Source: Lachnospiraceae bacterium
GTDB lineage: Bacteria; Bacillota; Clostridia; Lachnospirales; Lachnospiraceae
Assembly (NCBI GenBank): GCA_017619975.1
Contig: JAFZRH010000011.1
Location: 1 to 38,792, forward strand
DNA length: 38,792 nucleotides
Direction of reading: 5' to 3'
The notes under the pieces are model-generated. The model saw nothing but the letters and a program-made list of their open reading frames with translations, searched no databases and was not told the origin of the DNA. Shown here in pieces: positions 22,596 through 30,988 of this stretch (the first letter of the stretch is position 1; each line of letters opens with the position of its first letter). The translations under genes were made by a program, and so were the position numbers.

Positions 22596-23600
22596 TTATT
22601 TTATTCTCTCCGGGAACCCTACCTTTTTCTGCACCTTGCGCAGGGTCTTGAAGGCGTAGTAGCCGGCCTTTTCGGCCCCGGCCCTGATCACGCCGTCCAC
22701 GTAGGCCTTGTCCTTGCTCAGCTCCTCAAAGCGAGCCTGAAGCGGCGCCAGCACGCCAACCACCGCTTCGCCCACGGCTTCCTTGAACACGCCATAGCCA
22801 AGACCCGCAAATTCCTTTTCCACCTCGCCCGGCGTTTTCCCAAGGCAGGCGCAGTAGATGTCGATCAGGTTTTTGATGCCCGGCTGCTCGTCGCGGTAAG
22901 CCACCTGCCCCTCGGAATCCGTCACGGCGCGCTTGAACTTGCGCCGGATGTCGTCCGGCTTGTCCAGAAGGAAAATGCTCGCGTTCGGGTTTTCGTCCGA
23001 TTTGCTCATCTTCTTTAACGGATCCTGCAGGCTCATGATCTTTGCGCCGACCTTGCCCACGTAGGGCTCGGGGATCGTGAAGACGTCGCCGTAGATCGCG
23101 TTGAAGCGTCCAGCGATATCGCGGGTGATCTCCAGATGCTGCAGCTGATCGTGCCCCACCGGCACCACGTCCGACTGGAACAGAAGGATGTCCGCCGCCA
23201 TCAGCACCGGGTAAGTGAAAAGCCCCGCGTTGATGTTGTCCGCGTGTTTGGCGGATTTGTCCTTGAACTGCGTCATGCGGGAGAGTTCCCCCATGTAGGT
23301 GAAGCAGTTTAAGATCCACGCCAGCTCCGCGTGCGCGGACACGTGCGACTGGTAGTAAATGCAGTTCTTTTCCGGATCGAGCCCCGCCGCGAGGTACAGC
23401 ATCAAAAGGTTCCGCGCGCGCTTTCTTAATTCCGCCGGATCCTGCCGCACCGTGATGGAGTGCTCGTCCACCACGCAGTAAAAGCATTCGTAGTCGTTGT
23501 GGAGGGTCAGCCAGTTCTTGAGCGCCCCCAGATAATTGCCCAGGGTCAGAGTCCCTGTTGCCTGCATGCCGCTGAATAATGATTTTTTGCCGTCAAGCAT
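22596..23600 (-). CDS. trpS: tryptophanyl-tRNA synthetase
   Basis: A 334-aa class I aminoacyl-tRNA synthetase, the normal size for bacterial TrpRS. The HIGH-like motif is TLTLGNYLGAL (residues 17-27) and the KMSKS loop is KMSKS at 197-201; PVGHDQLQHLEITRDIA is the conserved TrpRS segment. It charges tRNA-Trp. The start is the ATG at 23600 behind AAGGAGGG; the longer frame crosses the promoter. There is no room for a T-box leader (about 40 bases). S199 in the KMSKS loop is the residue equivalent to the one phosphorylated by HipT in E. coli O127, and a hipBST operon lies 13 kb away. Confidence 0.93.
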   Translation of the reverse strand: MLDGKKSLFSGMQATGTLTLGNYLGALKNWLTLHNDYECFYCVVDEHSITVRQDPAELRKRARNLLMLYLAAGLDPEKNCIYYQSHVSAHAELAWILNCFTYMGELSRMTQFKDKSAKHADNINAGLFTYPVLMAADILLFQSDVVPVGHDQLQHLEITRDIAGRFNAIYGDVFTIPEPYVGKVGAKIMSLQDPLKKMSKSDENPNASIFLLDKPDDIRRKFKRAVTDSEGQVAYRDEQPGIKNLIDIYCACLGKTPGEVEKEFAGLGYGVFKEAVGEAVVGVLAPLQARFEELSKDKAYVDGVIRAGAEKAGYYAFKTLRKVQKKVGFPERIK

Positions 23601-23646
23601 CGCTTGCCCTCCTTTCACTTTCCCTTTGCGGGAAGAATTATGAAAT

Positions 23647-23675
23647 ATTATAGTGAAAAACCGCAAAAAAAACAA
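23647..23675 (-). promoter_or_regulatory. trpS promoter
   Basis: On the minus strand -35 TTGTTT (complement of 23670-23675) and -10 TATAAT (complement of 23647-23652) are 17 bp apart. The -35 overlaps the right edge of the upstream gene's terminator, a compact arrangement. The leader to the ATG is about 40 bases. Confidence 0.75.
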
Positions 23676-23696
23676 GCCCCCGACAGGAGCTTGTTT
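23665..23696 (-). terminator. rho-independent terminator of the lipoprotein gene
   Basis: AAACAAGC (23670-23677) and GCTTGTTT (23689-23696) form an 8-bp stem with an 11-base loop. It is followed on the minus strand by eight T residues. It ends the lipoprotein transcript 30 bases past its stop codon. Confidence 0.82.
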
Positions 23697-23725
23697 GATT
23701 CACTTGTTCGATACAAATACGGTAC

Positions 23726-24724
23726 TTAGTATGGCTGATCAAGAATAAGTCCCGACTCCTGGAGCAGATCGGAAAGTGCCGGTTCTGTTAGTGCTTCTGT
23801 CACAGAAAACACGGCGTTTTCTTTTGCAGCCAACGTATAAACAGGTGCCGTCGCCCTGCAGTCTGCAAGCAGCACCACATAGGTTTCTCCCACTGTTACC
23901 AAGCCATTCGGCAGCGTCAGGAGAATATTCCCGTCTGCCAGGGTGACCGGTGTATTGCGCAACGCCTTTTCCACTTTGCAGCGATACACACTGGAAGCAC
24001 CAGACCGGCTTTCCAATTCACGCTGTTCTACAATAAGAACAAAAACATTCGAAGCGAAATCCATTACCTCCGCCGCGCTTCCTGATGTTAAAAACGGATT
24101 TCCATAAAAAATCACATTTTCTTGCGCAGGAGCTTCTTCCGCAACGCGGTTCGCCATCCTGTGATATTCCTCCCATTCCGGTTGGGCTTCGGAGATCTGC
24201 CAGCCTCCAACTTGTCCGAATTTAGGATGTGCATAGGTAACTGCAATAAACTTATTCAGACACAAAAAATACTGCCTTCCCACTATAAAATAACCTTGAA
24301 AAGCACTCTCCTCTGCGTAAGGATTCCCGTTCGAAAGCGTTACATAGATTCCTTCCCAGTCCGTTTCCTCCAATTCCCCTTTTATGGTCTTGACCGGCTG
24401 AAAAAGGAGTTCGCTTCCATATTCATCTGTAACAAGTCCCAGATAAACCGCATCGATCAGATGTGTTGCCTGTCGCATACAAGCCTCAGCATTCAGATCT
24501 TCCTTAATCGCCAACTGCATCGGGTCAGTACTCTCCGTATTTCGGCCGGTCGCTGCGGAATCATCCGCAGGATTTTTGACAGCTCCTGTTTCTTTCTGAT
24601 TAACCAGAGCATCCGTACTTTCTCTGTAATGGGAAGACTCAAGCGCGGTCTTGCTGCTGCAAGCAGTCAGAGCAAGCGCAGTTAAGTTTAAAAGGACCAT
24701 CAAACGGATTATCTTCATTGTCAT
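23726..24724 (-). CDS. AT-richer lipoprotein of unknown function
   Basis: A 332-aa protein with signal IIRLMVLLNLTALALTACSS and lipobox LTAC (lipidated Cys at about residue 22). It should sit on the outer membrane face. The mature N-terminus is Ser/Thr/Asp-rich and disordered (about 23-70), followed by mixed alpha/beta sequence with GYFIVGRQYFLCLNKF and GETYVVLLADC. No family was recognised. GAGAGGAGAAAC precedes the ATG. The gene is visibly richer in A and T than its neighbours and lies directly next to a truncated larA, which suggests it arrived by insertion. It has its own terminator. Confidence 0.75.
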   Translation of the reverse strand: MTMKIIRLMVLLNLTALALTACSSKTALESSHYRESTDALVNQKETGAVKNPADDSAATGRNTESTDPMQLAIKEDLNAEACMRQATHLIDAVYLGLVTDEYGSELLFQPVKTIKGELEETDWEGIYVTLSNGNPYAEESAFQGYFIVGRQYFLCLNKFIAVTYAHPKFGQVGGWQISEAQPEWEEYHRMANRVAEEAPAQENVIFYGNPFLTSGSAAEVMDFASNVFVLIVEQRELESRSGASSVYRCKVEKALRNTPVTLADGNILLTLPNGLVTVGETYVVLLADCRATAPVYTLAAKENAVFSVTEALTEPALSDLLQESGLILDQPY

Positions 24725-24871
24725 GTTTCTCCTCTCAATGTCAATTCAGCTTTTAAATAATTTAATACACCTGCGCCAGATGAGCTTTTTCCTGATTTGT
24801 CAGGGAACAGTTACTCGAAACATATCCATACATAACCCATGTAGTATTAGTATCAGGCGGATGCACGCGGT

Positions 24872-25058
24872 CGCAGATCCCGGGCAGGACCGCCTTGCGG
24901 CCGCCGGAAAAGCCCGCGAAAAAATGCGGCTCGATGAAGCCTTCCGCCAGCAGCAGCTCCGTTTCCGCCGCAGCCTTATCGATCACGAGCGGCACACCGC
25001 TCGGTAGGATGCCGATGCGGCAGTTGCGGGAAGGATCCGCGGCCGTAAAGTATCCCGG
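24872..25058 (-). pseudogene. internal fragment of a lactate racemase (LarA/DUF2088) gene
   Basis: The minus strand encodes about 62 codons of a LarA-family nickel enzyme: RNCRIGILPSGVPLVIDKAA, then FIEPHFFAGFSGGRKAVLPG. The HFFAGFSGGRK signature is very characteristic. It begins directly after the MATE stop codon without a start and departs from the family after LPGICDR near 24872, where the AT-rich region starts. Both ends of the gene are lost. An open frame of 77 codons (24762-24995) covers part of it but is not a gene. Confidence 0.7.
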
Positions 25059-26489
25059 TTATAAAAGATCTCCTTTCGCGCGCTCCGCTTCTCCGGCGGT
25101 CTGCGCCTTTTCGGGTCCGCAGCCGGCTTCCAGACGGCGCAGATTTTTCTCACCCACAACAAAGGACAGGACCGCCGTCAGGACCCAGGAGATCGGGTAG
25201 GAAATGTAGATGGTCTCCAGTGACGGATACGCGGGAAAGACCAGGCTGATCCACAGAACGCGAAGCAGACAGACGCCGGCCAGCGTATTGACCGTCGAAA
25301 GCAGGGATTTACCCAGTCCCCGAAGGAAACCGGACAACGTATCCATCGCCGCCAGCGTAAAATACGTCGTAAACATGATCCCCATCCGGACGTACGCCGC
25401 TTCCATGGCGTGCGGCTCCGTAACGTAAAACGAGATAAACGTTTCTTTGAAAAGCAGCATGACGGCAGCCATCGCCATGGATAAGGTGGTCCCGATGAGC
25501 AGGCAGTTTCTGCGCACGCGGCGCATCCTTGAAAACTTGCAGGCGCCGAGATGCTGGCTCGTGAACGTCACGGCTGCCTGATTGCAGGAGAACGAGCAGG
25601 TATACAGGAAGGATTCCAGGCTGGTGCCGGCGGCGTTGCCGTCTATGATCGCGGAGCCGCCCGGATAGTACCGATTGTTCAGCGTCACGATAGAGGACTG
25701 GATCAGCATATTCGAGAGGCTGAAGGCGCAGCCCTGGATCGCGGAAGGGATCCCCATGGAGAGCTGGTTGCGAAGCGCGCCTTTGGTGATCCGGAGGGCT
25801 TTAAAATCCAGATGCGTCCAGCCTTCGTCCCGGTGCAGCAGCCAGATCATAACGGCCGCGGAGCAGAACTGGGAGATTACCGTCGCGAGAGCGACGCCGT
25901 CCACGGACATGCCGCCGGCCAGCACGAAAAGGAAATTCAAGATCACGTTCAGAAGACCGGCGCCAGCCATGACGAACATGGGCGTCTTGCTGTCGCCCTT
26001 GGCGCGGAAGATATTGATGCAGCAATTGACGAGGCTGGAAAACAGCGTGCCGCAGAATACGATGCGGGAATAGACAGTCGCCAGACGGAGGACCTCCCCC
26101 TCGTCGCCGATCAGACGCAACACGGAAGGCGCAAGCCAAAACGCCGCCGTCCCGATCAGGACACCGGCGATCGCGTTGACGCAGACCGCGGTATGCACGG
26201 CCTCGCGGGTCGCCCGTTCATTGCCGGCGCCGATATGCCGCGACACCATGATGTTGGCGCCGACGGAGAAGCCGATACAGATGGTCAGGAAAAAATTGTT
26301 CATGGCGGCGGTCGTTCCAATGGCGCCGATCGCCCCCTTTACCCCGGAATAACCGACCACGATCATATCCGCCGCATTGTACAGATTCTGCAGCAGATTC
26401 ATCGCCATGATCGGCAGGATGAAGCGAAAGATCCTGCTTGTCAGCGGTCCCTCCGTCAAATTCTGTGTTTTCACGCTTTGTACAGACAT
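25059..26489 (-). CDS. MATE-family multidrug exporter
   Basis: A 476-aa protein with 12 predicted helices and the MATE repeat signatures: IFRFILPIMAMNLLQNLYNA near the N-terminus and the matching second half starting QLSMGIPSAIQGCAFSLSNM. It exports cationic drugs or metabolites with Na+ or H+ antiport; the substrate is unknown. The start is the ATG at 26489 (MSVQSVKTQ). The 151-codon open extension upstream crosses the promoter and the exonuclease gene and is not translated from there. A good sigma-A promoter lies 22-50 bases upstream. It ends where the larA remnant begins. Confidence 0.88.
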   Translation of the reverse strand: MSVQSVKTQNLTEGPLTSRIFRFILPIMAMNLLQNLYNAADMIVVGYSGVKGAIGAIGTTAAMNNFFLTICIGFSVGANIMVSRHIGAGNERATREAVHTAVCVNAIAGVLIGTAAFWLAPSVLRLIGDEGEVLRLATVYSRIVFCGTLFSSLVNCCINIFRAKGDSKTPMFVMAGAGLLNVILNFLFVLAGGMSVDGVALATVISQFCSAAVMIWLLHRDEGWTHLDFKALRITKGALRNQLSMGIPSAIQGCAFSLSNMLIQSSIVTLNNRYYPGGSAIIDGNAAGTSLESFLYTCSFSCNQAAVTFTSQHLGACKFSRMRRVRRNCLLIGTTLSMAMAAVMLLFKETFISFYVTEPHAMEAAYVRMGIMFTTYFTLAAMDTLSGFLRGLGKSLLSTVNTLAGVCLLRVLWISLVFPAYPSLETIYISYPISWVLTAVLSFVVGEKNLRRLEAGCGPEKAQTAGEAERAKGDLL

Positions 26490-26510
26490 GGTGCCATCCT
26501 TTCCTCCCGT

Positions 26511-26539
26511 ATTATAAAGATTCCGCTCCGAAAACACAA
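26511..26539 (-). promoter_or_regulatory. MATE exporter promoter
   Basis: On the minus strand -35 TTGTGT (complement of 26534-26539) and -10 TATAAT (complement of 26511-26516) are exactly 17 bp apart. The start codon follows 21 bases after the -10 and is preceded by GGAGGAAAGG. Confidence 0.72.
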
Positions 26540-26556
26540 GACGCGCCGGACAAACA

Positions 26557-26585
26557 AAAAGCTCCGGACAGCTTCCGGAGCTTTT
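26557..26585. terminator. rho-independent terminator behind the exonuclease gene
   Basis: AAAAGCTCCGG (26557-26567) and CCGGAGCTTTT (26575-26585) form a perfect 11-bp stem with a 7-base loop. On the minus strand the T-rich tail TTTTTGTTTG follows. The arms are symmetrical, so it could act in both directions, but only the minus-strand exonuclease gene needs it. Confidence 0.85.
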
Positions 26586-26626
26586 CGTTTCGGATCCGTC
26601 GGATCCCGTTCCAATGTCTTGAAAAC

Positions 26627-27724
26627 TCAGTTTTTCTGCAGCGGTGTTTCCACCACTCTGGCCGTCTTCTTTTTGTGATAATGCGGCCGGGGCCGTTTGG
26701 CACTTGTCTGTTCGGTCTTCCGGGCGTCGGCGGCGGCTGTTTCTTCCGCGCGCTTCGCTCTTCTTTTGGCTTTTTCTTTCTCTACCCGGCGGAGTCTCCG
26801 CTCCCGCACCGCTTCCTTCCGGTTCTCGATCTCTTCCACGTCTTTTTCGGTGGCGGGTTTGACGGTTTTCACGATAAAGATTTCTTCCCCCGGGCCTTTG
26901 CGGATCCGGATCTTGCCCTTTACGTAGCCGTGACGGGGGCATTCGCAGAGAGCGTAATAGAGACCGCCGCCGCTGCCCGCGAACCAGTCGATCTTCCTTG
27001 TGACCTTCGACCGGCAGCGGTTGCAGCCGAGGGCCGTTACGGAAGGTTCTTTCAGGGCACTCTCCTTGTCCGGATACAGCTGGGAGACAAACTTGGTATA
27101 GGTCTTGAAGTCCAGCGTGAATTCCTCTTCGTGGTTTTCCGGCAGATGATAGTAGTCTACGGACAGGTAATGCAGATAGGGTTTGATATTCATCTTCTGC
27201 ATGATGAGGGCGGTATAGAACGCGTCCTCAAAAGCGGCGTGAAAGCGGCCGTCCTCCGGAATATCCATGGCTTCCACCGCCTCCTGCAGGGCCGGCCGTT
27301 TCTTGCCGTCCAGATAAGCCAGACTGTAAAGCTTCTGCAGATCCAGGTAGAGCAGCGGCTTCGGGAACTGATACGGAATGTGATAATACTCCAGATTCCG
27401 CTGCAGTTCGAAGAGATCGGACGGTCCCCAGGTCACAAAGACCGGGTTTTTGCCGCACCAGTCCAGAAAACTGCGGGCCACCGGGCTGAAGGTGCGGGAC
27501 TGGTTCAGCTTCGCCATGTCCATATGCACCACCGCCTGCGTATGACGGTTCATGCTCCGGTAGACCAGAGGTTTGATGGTCTCGTGGAAGCGGTCCACCT
27601 CCTTCCGGCGGGCATTCAGCTTTACCGCGCCGATCTCAAGGATCTCGAAGGGCAGCTTGGGATTCTCCCGATACCGTCCTCCGGGGGACTGGTTCCACTC
27701 CAGGTCAAATACGATATAGTTCAT
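26627..27724 (-). CDS. DEDDh-type 3'-5' exonuclease domain protein with zinc ribbon
   Basis: A 365-aa protein. The N-terminal ~200 residues are an RNase T/DnaQ-like exonuclease: YIVFDLEWNQ (Asp and Glu metal ligands), EILEIGAVKLN, and FHAAFEDAFYTAL (the H-x4-D of motif III). Next comes a zinc-ribbon-like region with CNRCRSKVTRK and CECPRHGYVKGKIRIRK. The last ~80 residues are Lys/Arg/Glu-rich and probably disordered (EKEKAKRRAKRAEETAAA). It likely degrades or trims nucleic acid, but its substrate is not known; DNA polymerase proofreading is unlikely. It is monocistronic, with a terminator behind and a family A repeat in front. Confidence 0.82.
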   Translation of the reverse strand: MNYIVFDLEWNQSPGGRYRENPKLPFEILEIGAVKLNARRKEVDRFHETIKPLVYRSMNRHTQAVVHMDMAKLNQSRTFSPVARSFLDWCGKNPVFVTWGPSDLFELQRNLEYYHIPYQFPKPLLYLDLQKLYSLAYLDGKKRPALQEAVEAMDIPEDGRFHAAFEDAFYTALIMQKMNIKPYLHYLSVDYYHLPENHEEEFTLDFKTYTKFVSQLYPDKESALKEPSVTALGCNRCRSKVTRKIDWFAGSGGGLYYALCECPRHGYVKGKIRIRKGPGEEIFIVKTVKPATEKDVEEIENRKEAVRERRLRRVEKEKAKRRAKRAEETAAADARKTEQTSAKRPRPHYHKKKTARVVETPLQKN

Positions 27725-27756
27725 TCGATTTTTTCTTTCTGTTCTTTTTTGTCAGC

Positions 27757-27846
27757 AGATCCTTCGGCTCCGGCCTTCGGCCTTTGCTCAGGATGACATT
27801 TGTGTCATTCCGAGCCTCGCGAGGAATCTTTGCCGCGCAGCGGCAT
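27757..27846. repeat. family A palindromic repeat, halves in reverse order
   Basis: The right half (AGATCCTTCGG ... CAGGATGACAT, 27757-27799) is followed by the left half (GTGTCATTCCGAG ... GCCGCGCAGCGGC, 27802-27846). The two ends meet at a GTGTCAT/ATGACAT junction. This tail-to-head order is what a tandem pair would leave after loss of its outer halves. It abuts the folD stop codon (27850). Confidence 0.8.
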
Positions 27847-27849
27847 TCT

Positions 27850-28704
27850 TTAGCCTTCAGCGTGCTTTGCGGCCGCCTCTGTGACATGCGCAAGCAGCAC
27901 GGCCGTGGTCACGGCGCCGACGCCGCCGGGCACCGGGGTGATGGCCTCCGCCTTCGGCTCGGCCGCCGCAAAGTCGATATCTCCGCTTAAGCTTCCGTCT
28001 TCCAGGCGGTGGATCCCGACGTCGATCAGGATCTGATCTTCCGAAAAATGTTCCGCGCCCAGCGCTTTTGCCCGGCCCATCGCGGCAATCACGATATCCG
28101 CCCGGCGGGTCACGGCAGGCAGATCCTTCGTTTTGCTGTGGCAGAGCGTTACCGTGGCGTTTTCCTGTAAAAGCAGCATGGCCAGCGGCCGGCCTACCAC
28201 CAGCGAGCGGCCCACCACCGCACAATTCGTGCCGGCAAGCGGCACGCCGTAATATTTCAGGATCTCGATGACCGCCTGCGCAGTGCAGGGCGAAAAGCCC
28301 AGATCCTTGCCGGCAAAGACGCCGGCCAGGGAAAGATCCGTCGCGCAGTCCACGTCTTTTTCGGGCCGGATGGCGGCGCAGAGCGCCGCTTCATTCAGTT
28401 GCTTCGGCAGGGGCCTGAGCAGCAGGATCCCGTGCACGGAAGCATCGTCATTCAGCTGCCCGAGCATGGCAGCCGCCGCGCCCTGCGTACTGTCCTCCGG
28501 CAGCACGACGTGTTTCAGCTGAACACCGCAGGCCTCCGCATTTTTCCGGATGCCGCGCAGATAGGCCGCGTTGTCCGCCCGCTCTCCGAATTCCAGGACC
28601 GCAAGGGCCGGTGTGATGCCGCGCGCAGCAAGCTGCTCTGCCTCTTCGCATAGCTTTTCCTTGATCGCCGCCGCGACCGGCGCGCCTTTTAGAATGTGGT
28701 CCAT
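27850..28704 (-). CDS. folD: FolD: methylene-THF dehydrogenase / methenyl-THF cyclohydrolase
   Basis: A 284-aa bifunctional enzyme of the folate one-carbon pathway. The catalytic Y-x-x-x-x-x-K segment is AYLRGIRKNAEACGV; HGILLLRPLPKQL, SPCTAQAVIEILKYY and the Rossmann motif VVGRSLVVGRPLAMLL follow; the C-terminus has VGIHR and PVPGGVGAVTTAVLL. It interconverts 5,10-methylene-THF and 10-formyl-THF. The start at 28704 is set by AGGAGGAAG. It lies 63 bases downstream of fhs, which makes 10-formyl-THF from formate, so the two act in sequence and are probably co-transcribed across the family C repeat between them. Confidence 0.93.
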   Translation of the reverse strand: MDHILKGAPVAAAIKEKLCEEAEQLAARGITPALAVLEFGERADNAAYLRGIRKNAEACGVQLKHVVLPEDSTQGAAAAMLGQLNDDASVHGILLLRPLPKQLNEAALCAAIRPEKDVDCATDLSLAGVFAGKDLGFSPCTAQAVIEILKYYGVPLAGTNCAVVGRSLVVGRPLAMLLLQENATVTLCHSKTKDLPAVTRRADIVIAAMGRAKALGAEHFSEDQILIDVGIHRLEDGSLSGDIDFAAAEPKAEAITPVPGGVGAVTTAVLLAHVTEAAAKHAEG

Positions 28705-28721
28705 AGACTTCCTCCTGCTAA

Positions 28722-28766
28722 CCTCATCCGGCCGCTTCGCGGCCACCTTCCCCAGAGGGGAAGGCT
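28722..28766. repeat. family C palindromic repeat in the folD-fhs spacer
   Basis: CTCATCCGGCCGCTTCGCGG is followed by CCACCTTCCCCAGAGGGGAA, which contain GGCCGC-TTC-GCGGCC and CCTTCCCC-AGA-GGGGAAGG hairpins. A second copy in the opposite orientation lies at 37476-37528. It fills nearly the whole 63-base gap between fhs and folD. Confidence 0.8.
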
Positions 28767-28767
28767 T

Positions 28768-30438
28768 TCAGAAGAGTCCTGTAATGACGCCGTTTTCGTC
28801 AACGTCGATGCTCTCCGCCGCCGGCTTCTTCGGCAGGCCCGGCATGGTCATGATGTCGCCGGTCAGAGCAACCACGAAGCCCGCGCCGGCGCTGATGCGC
28901 ACCTGACGCACGGTCACGCGGAAATTCTTCGGCGCGCCCAGCTTTAAGGGATCGTCCGAGAAGGAATACTGCGTCTTGGCCATGCAGACCGGCAGGCGGC
29001 CGCAGCCGAGGGATTCCGGCTTCTCCAGTTCCTTGACGGCCGGCGCCAGGAAATCCACGCCGTCGGCGTGATAGATCTTCACCGCGATGGCTTCGATCTT
29101 TTCGCGCAGGCTCAAATCATCCTCATAGCTGAAGCGGAAATCGGACGGTTCTTCGCAGAGGCGCACGACTTCTTCGGCCAGCGCTTTGCCGCCTTCGCCG
29201 CCCCTGGCCCAGACTTCGCTCAAAACCACGTTGACGCCGAGCGCTTTACACTCGTCCTCGACCAGCTTCAGCTCGGCTTCGGTATCGTCCGGGAAACGGT
29301 TGATCGCCACGACCGCGGGCAGGCCGTAGACTTTCGTGATGTTCTCCACATGCTGCAGCAGGTTCGGCAGACCGGCTTTCAGAGCCTTCAGGTCTTCGTT
29401 TTTCAGTTCCGTTTTCGCTTTGCCGCCGTGCATCTTCAGGGCCCGGACCGTCGCCACGATCACGACCGCCTGCGGCTTTAAACCTGCCATGCGGCACTTG
29501 ATGTCCAGGAACTTTTCCGCACCCAGGTCCGCGCCGAAGCCGGCTTCCGTGACCACGTAGTCGCCGGTCTTAAGCGCCATGCGGGTCGCCATCACCGAGT
29601 TGCAGCCGTGCGCGATGTTCGCAAAGGGGCCGCCGTGCACGAAGGCCGGCGTATGCTCCAGAGTCTGCACCAGATTCGGCTTTAACGCGTCCTTTAAGAG
29701 CGCCGCCATCGCGCCCTGCGCCTTTAAGTCGCCGGCCGTCACGGGCTTGTCATCGTAGCTGTAGCCGACGATGATCCGCGCCAGCCTAGCCTTCAGATCT
29801 GCGATGCCCGATGCCAGGCAGAGGATCGCCATGATCTCGGATGCCACCGTGATATCGAAGCCGTCCTCGCGGGGCACGCCGTGCGCTTTTCCGCCCAGTC
29901 CGATCACGATGTTCCGCAGCGCGCGGTCGTTCATGTCCACCGCCCGCTTCCAGGTGATGCGACGCGGGTCGATGCCCAGCAGATTGCCCTGCTGAATATG
30001 GTTGTCCAGCATGGCCGCGAGCAGGTTGTTGGCCGCGCCGATCGCATGAAAGTCACCGGTAAAATGCAGATTGATGTCCTCCATCGGGACCACCTGCGCA
30101 TAGCCGCCGCCGGCCGCGCCGCCCTTGATGCCGAAAACCGGTCCGAGGGACGGTTCCCGCAGGGCGACCATGACGTTCTTCCCGATCTTTTTCAGACCGT
30201 CCGCCAGACCGATCGTGGTGGTCGTTTTGCCTTCGCCCGCCGGTGTCGGCGTGATGGCCGTGACCAGGATCAGCTTGCCGTCCGGTCTGTCCGCCCGGTC
30301 CTTCAGGAGACTGAAGTCCACCTTGGCTTTGTAGCTGCCGTACTGTTCCAGATACTTTTCATCGATGCCGGCCGTTTCGGCGACCTTCAGGATGTGCTGC
30401 TTTTCGCAGGCCTGCGCAATAGCAATGTCAGTGAGCAT
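28768..30438 (-). CDS. fhs: formate--tetrahydrofolate ligase
   Basis: A 556-aa enzyme, the exact usual length. The ATP-binding P-loop is [16 protein letters not shown] near residue 65, followed by the family segments [20 protein letters not shown] and [17 protein letters not shown]. The C-terminus has [20 protein letters not shown]. It makes 10-formyl-THF from formate, THF and ATP, as part of Wood-Ljungdahl or purine/serine one-carbon metabolism. The start at 30438 has AAAGGAGAACAC; the open extension upstream is not real. It is the first gene of fhs-folD and is divergent from the XRE gene. Confidence 0.95.
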   Translation of the reverse strand: MLTDIAIAQACEKQHILKVAETAGIDEKYLEQYGSYKAKVDFSLLKDRADRPDGKLILVTAITPTPAGEGKTTTTIGLADGLKKIGKNVMVALREPSLGPVFGIKGGAAGGGYAQVVPMEDINLHFTGDFHAIGAANNLLAAMLDNHIQQGNLLGIDPRRITWKRAVDMNDRALRNIVIGLGGKAHGVPREDGFDITVASEIMAILCLASGIADLKARLARIIVGYSYDDKPVTAGDLKAQGAMAALLKDALKPNLVQTLEHTPAFVHGGPFANIAHGCNSVMATRMALKTGDYVVTEAGFGADLGAEKFLDIKCRMAGLKPQAVVIVATVRALKMHGGKAKTELKNEDLKALKAGLPNLLQHVENITKVYGLPAVVAINRFPDDTEAELKLVEDECKALGVNVVLSEVWARGGEGGKALAEEVVRLCEEPSDFRFSYEDDLSLREKIEAIAVKIYHADGVDFLAPAVKELEKPESLGCGRLPVCMAKTQYSFSDDPLKLGAPKNFRVTVRQVRISAGAGFVVALTGDIMTMPGLPKKPAAESIDVDENGVITGLF

Positions 30439-30534
30439 GTGTTCTCCTTTCCGGACTTCACTATGGTTTTGGTGTCTTGATTTCGTCTGAAACCGGTTTT
30501 TTTGCGACATGGAAAGCGCTGTTTGCGGCTTTCT

Positions 30535-30564
30535 TTGTTTATGAGGAAAAAGCTGCGCTATAAT
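30535..30564 (+). promoter_or_regulatory. promoter of the XRE gene
   Basis: TTGTTT (30535-30540) and TATAAT (30559-30564) are 18 bp apart. AAAGGAG and the ATG at 30596 follow. The fhs promoter in the other direction is not clearly visible. Confidence 0.6.
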
Positions 30565-30595
30565 CTCTTCCATCCAGGAAGAAAGGAGTCCGTCA

Positions 30596-30988
30596 ATGAT
30601 CGCTGAACGTTTGAGAGCTCTTCGGATCGGTCACGGCCTGACGCAGCGCGACCTCGCCGAGCAGCTGAATCTGACCCGCGGCGCCGTCGGCGCGTACGAA
30701 CAGGGACGGAGGACGCCTTCTCTCGATATCCTGCTGAAGCTGGCCGAGTATTACCAAACGTCAAGCGATTATATCCTCGGGCTCAGCGACGAACCCGAGC
30801 CGCCTCCTGCGCTGGACCTCCGCGGCCGGGAGATCCTGTCCTGTTATCTTTCCCACGATGAGCAGGGGCGCGCATTGATCTACAATCAGCATCTGTTTCT
30901 GGAGGAGCTGCTCCGTTACGGAGAGCATTCTACCCTTCCGGGACCGCCTGCTTTTCCAGCGCCTTCGCCTTCAGAAAACCGTAAATAA
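30596..30988 (+). CDS. XRE-family transcriptional regulator
   Basis: A 130-aa protein. Residues 3-60 form a typical HTH_3 domain ([20 protein letters not shown], then [20 protein letters not shown]), followed by [20 protein letters not shown], a standard ending of this domain in Firmicutes regulators. The C-terminal 60 residues carry a short helix ([11 protein letters not shown]) and a Pro/Ser-rich tail. An AAAGGAG Shine-Dalgarno precedes the ATG. It is divergent from fhs and convergent with prfB, and its last 59 bases overlap the prfB 3' end on the opposite strand. The target is unknown. Confidence 0.82.
   Translation: MIAERLRALRIGHGLTQRDLAEQLNLTRGAVGAYEQGRRTPSLDILLKLAEYYQTSSDYILGLSDEPEPPPALDLRGREILSCYLSHDEQGRALIYNQHLFLEELLRYGEHSTLPGPPAFPAPSPSENRK

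Noticed and set aside
23600..23725. T-box riboswitch before trpS
   Set aside because: The promoter lies about 50 bases before the start codon, leaving no room for a T-box leader, and the hairpin upstream is the terminator of the previous gene.
24762..24995. 77-codon protein beginning MPLVIDKAAA
   Set aside because: Its first half is the middle of larA and its second half is unrelated AT-rich sequence; it has no Shine-Dalgarno. Annotated as a pseudogene instead.
30439..30595. Folate-type riboswitch before fhs
   Set aside because: The divergent region is short and shows no conserved junctions; only the XRE promoter is recognisable.
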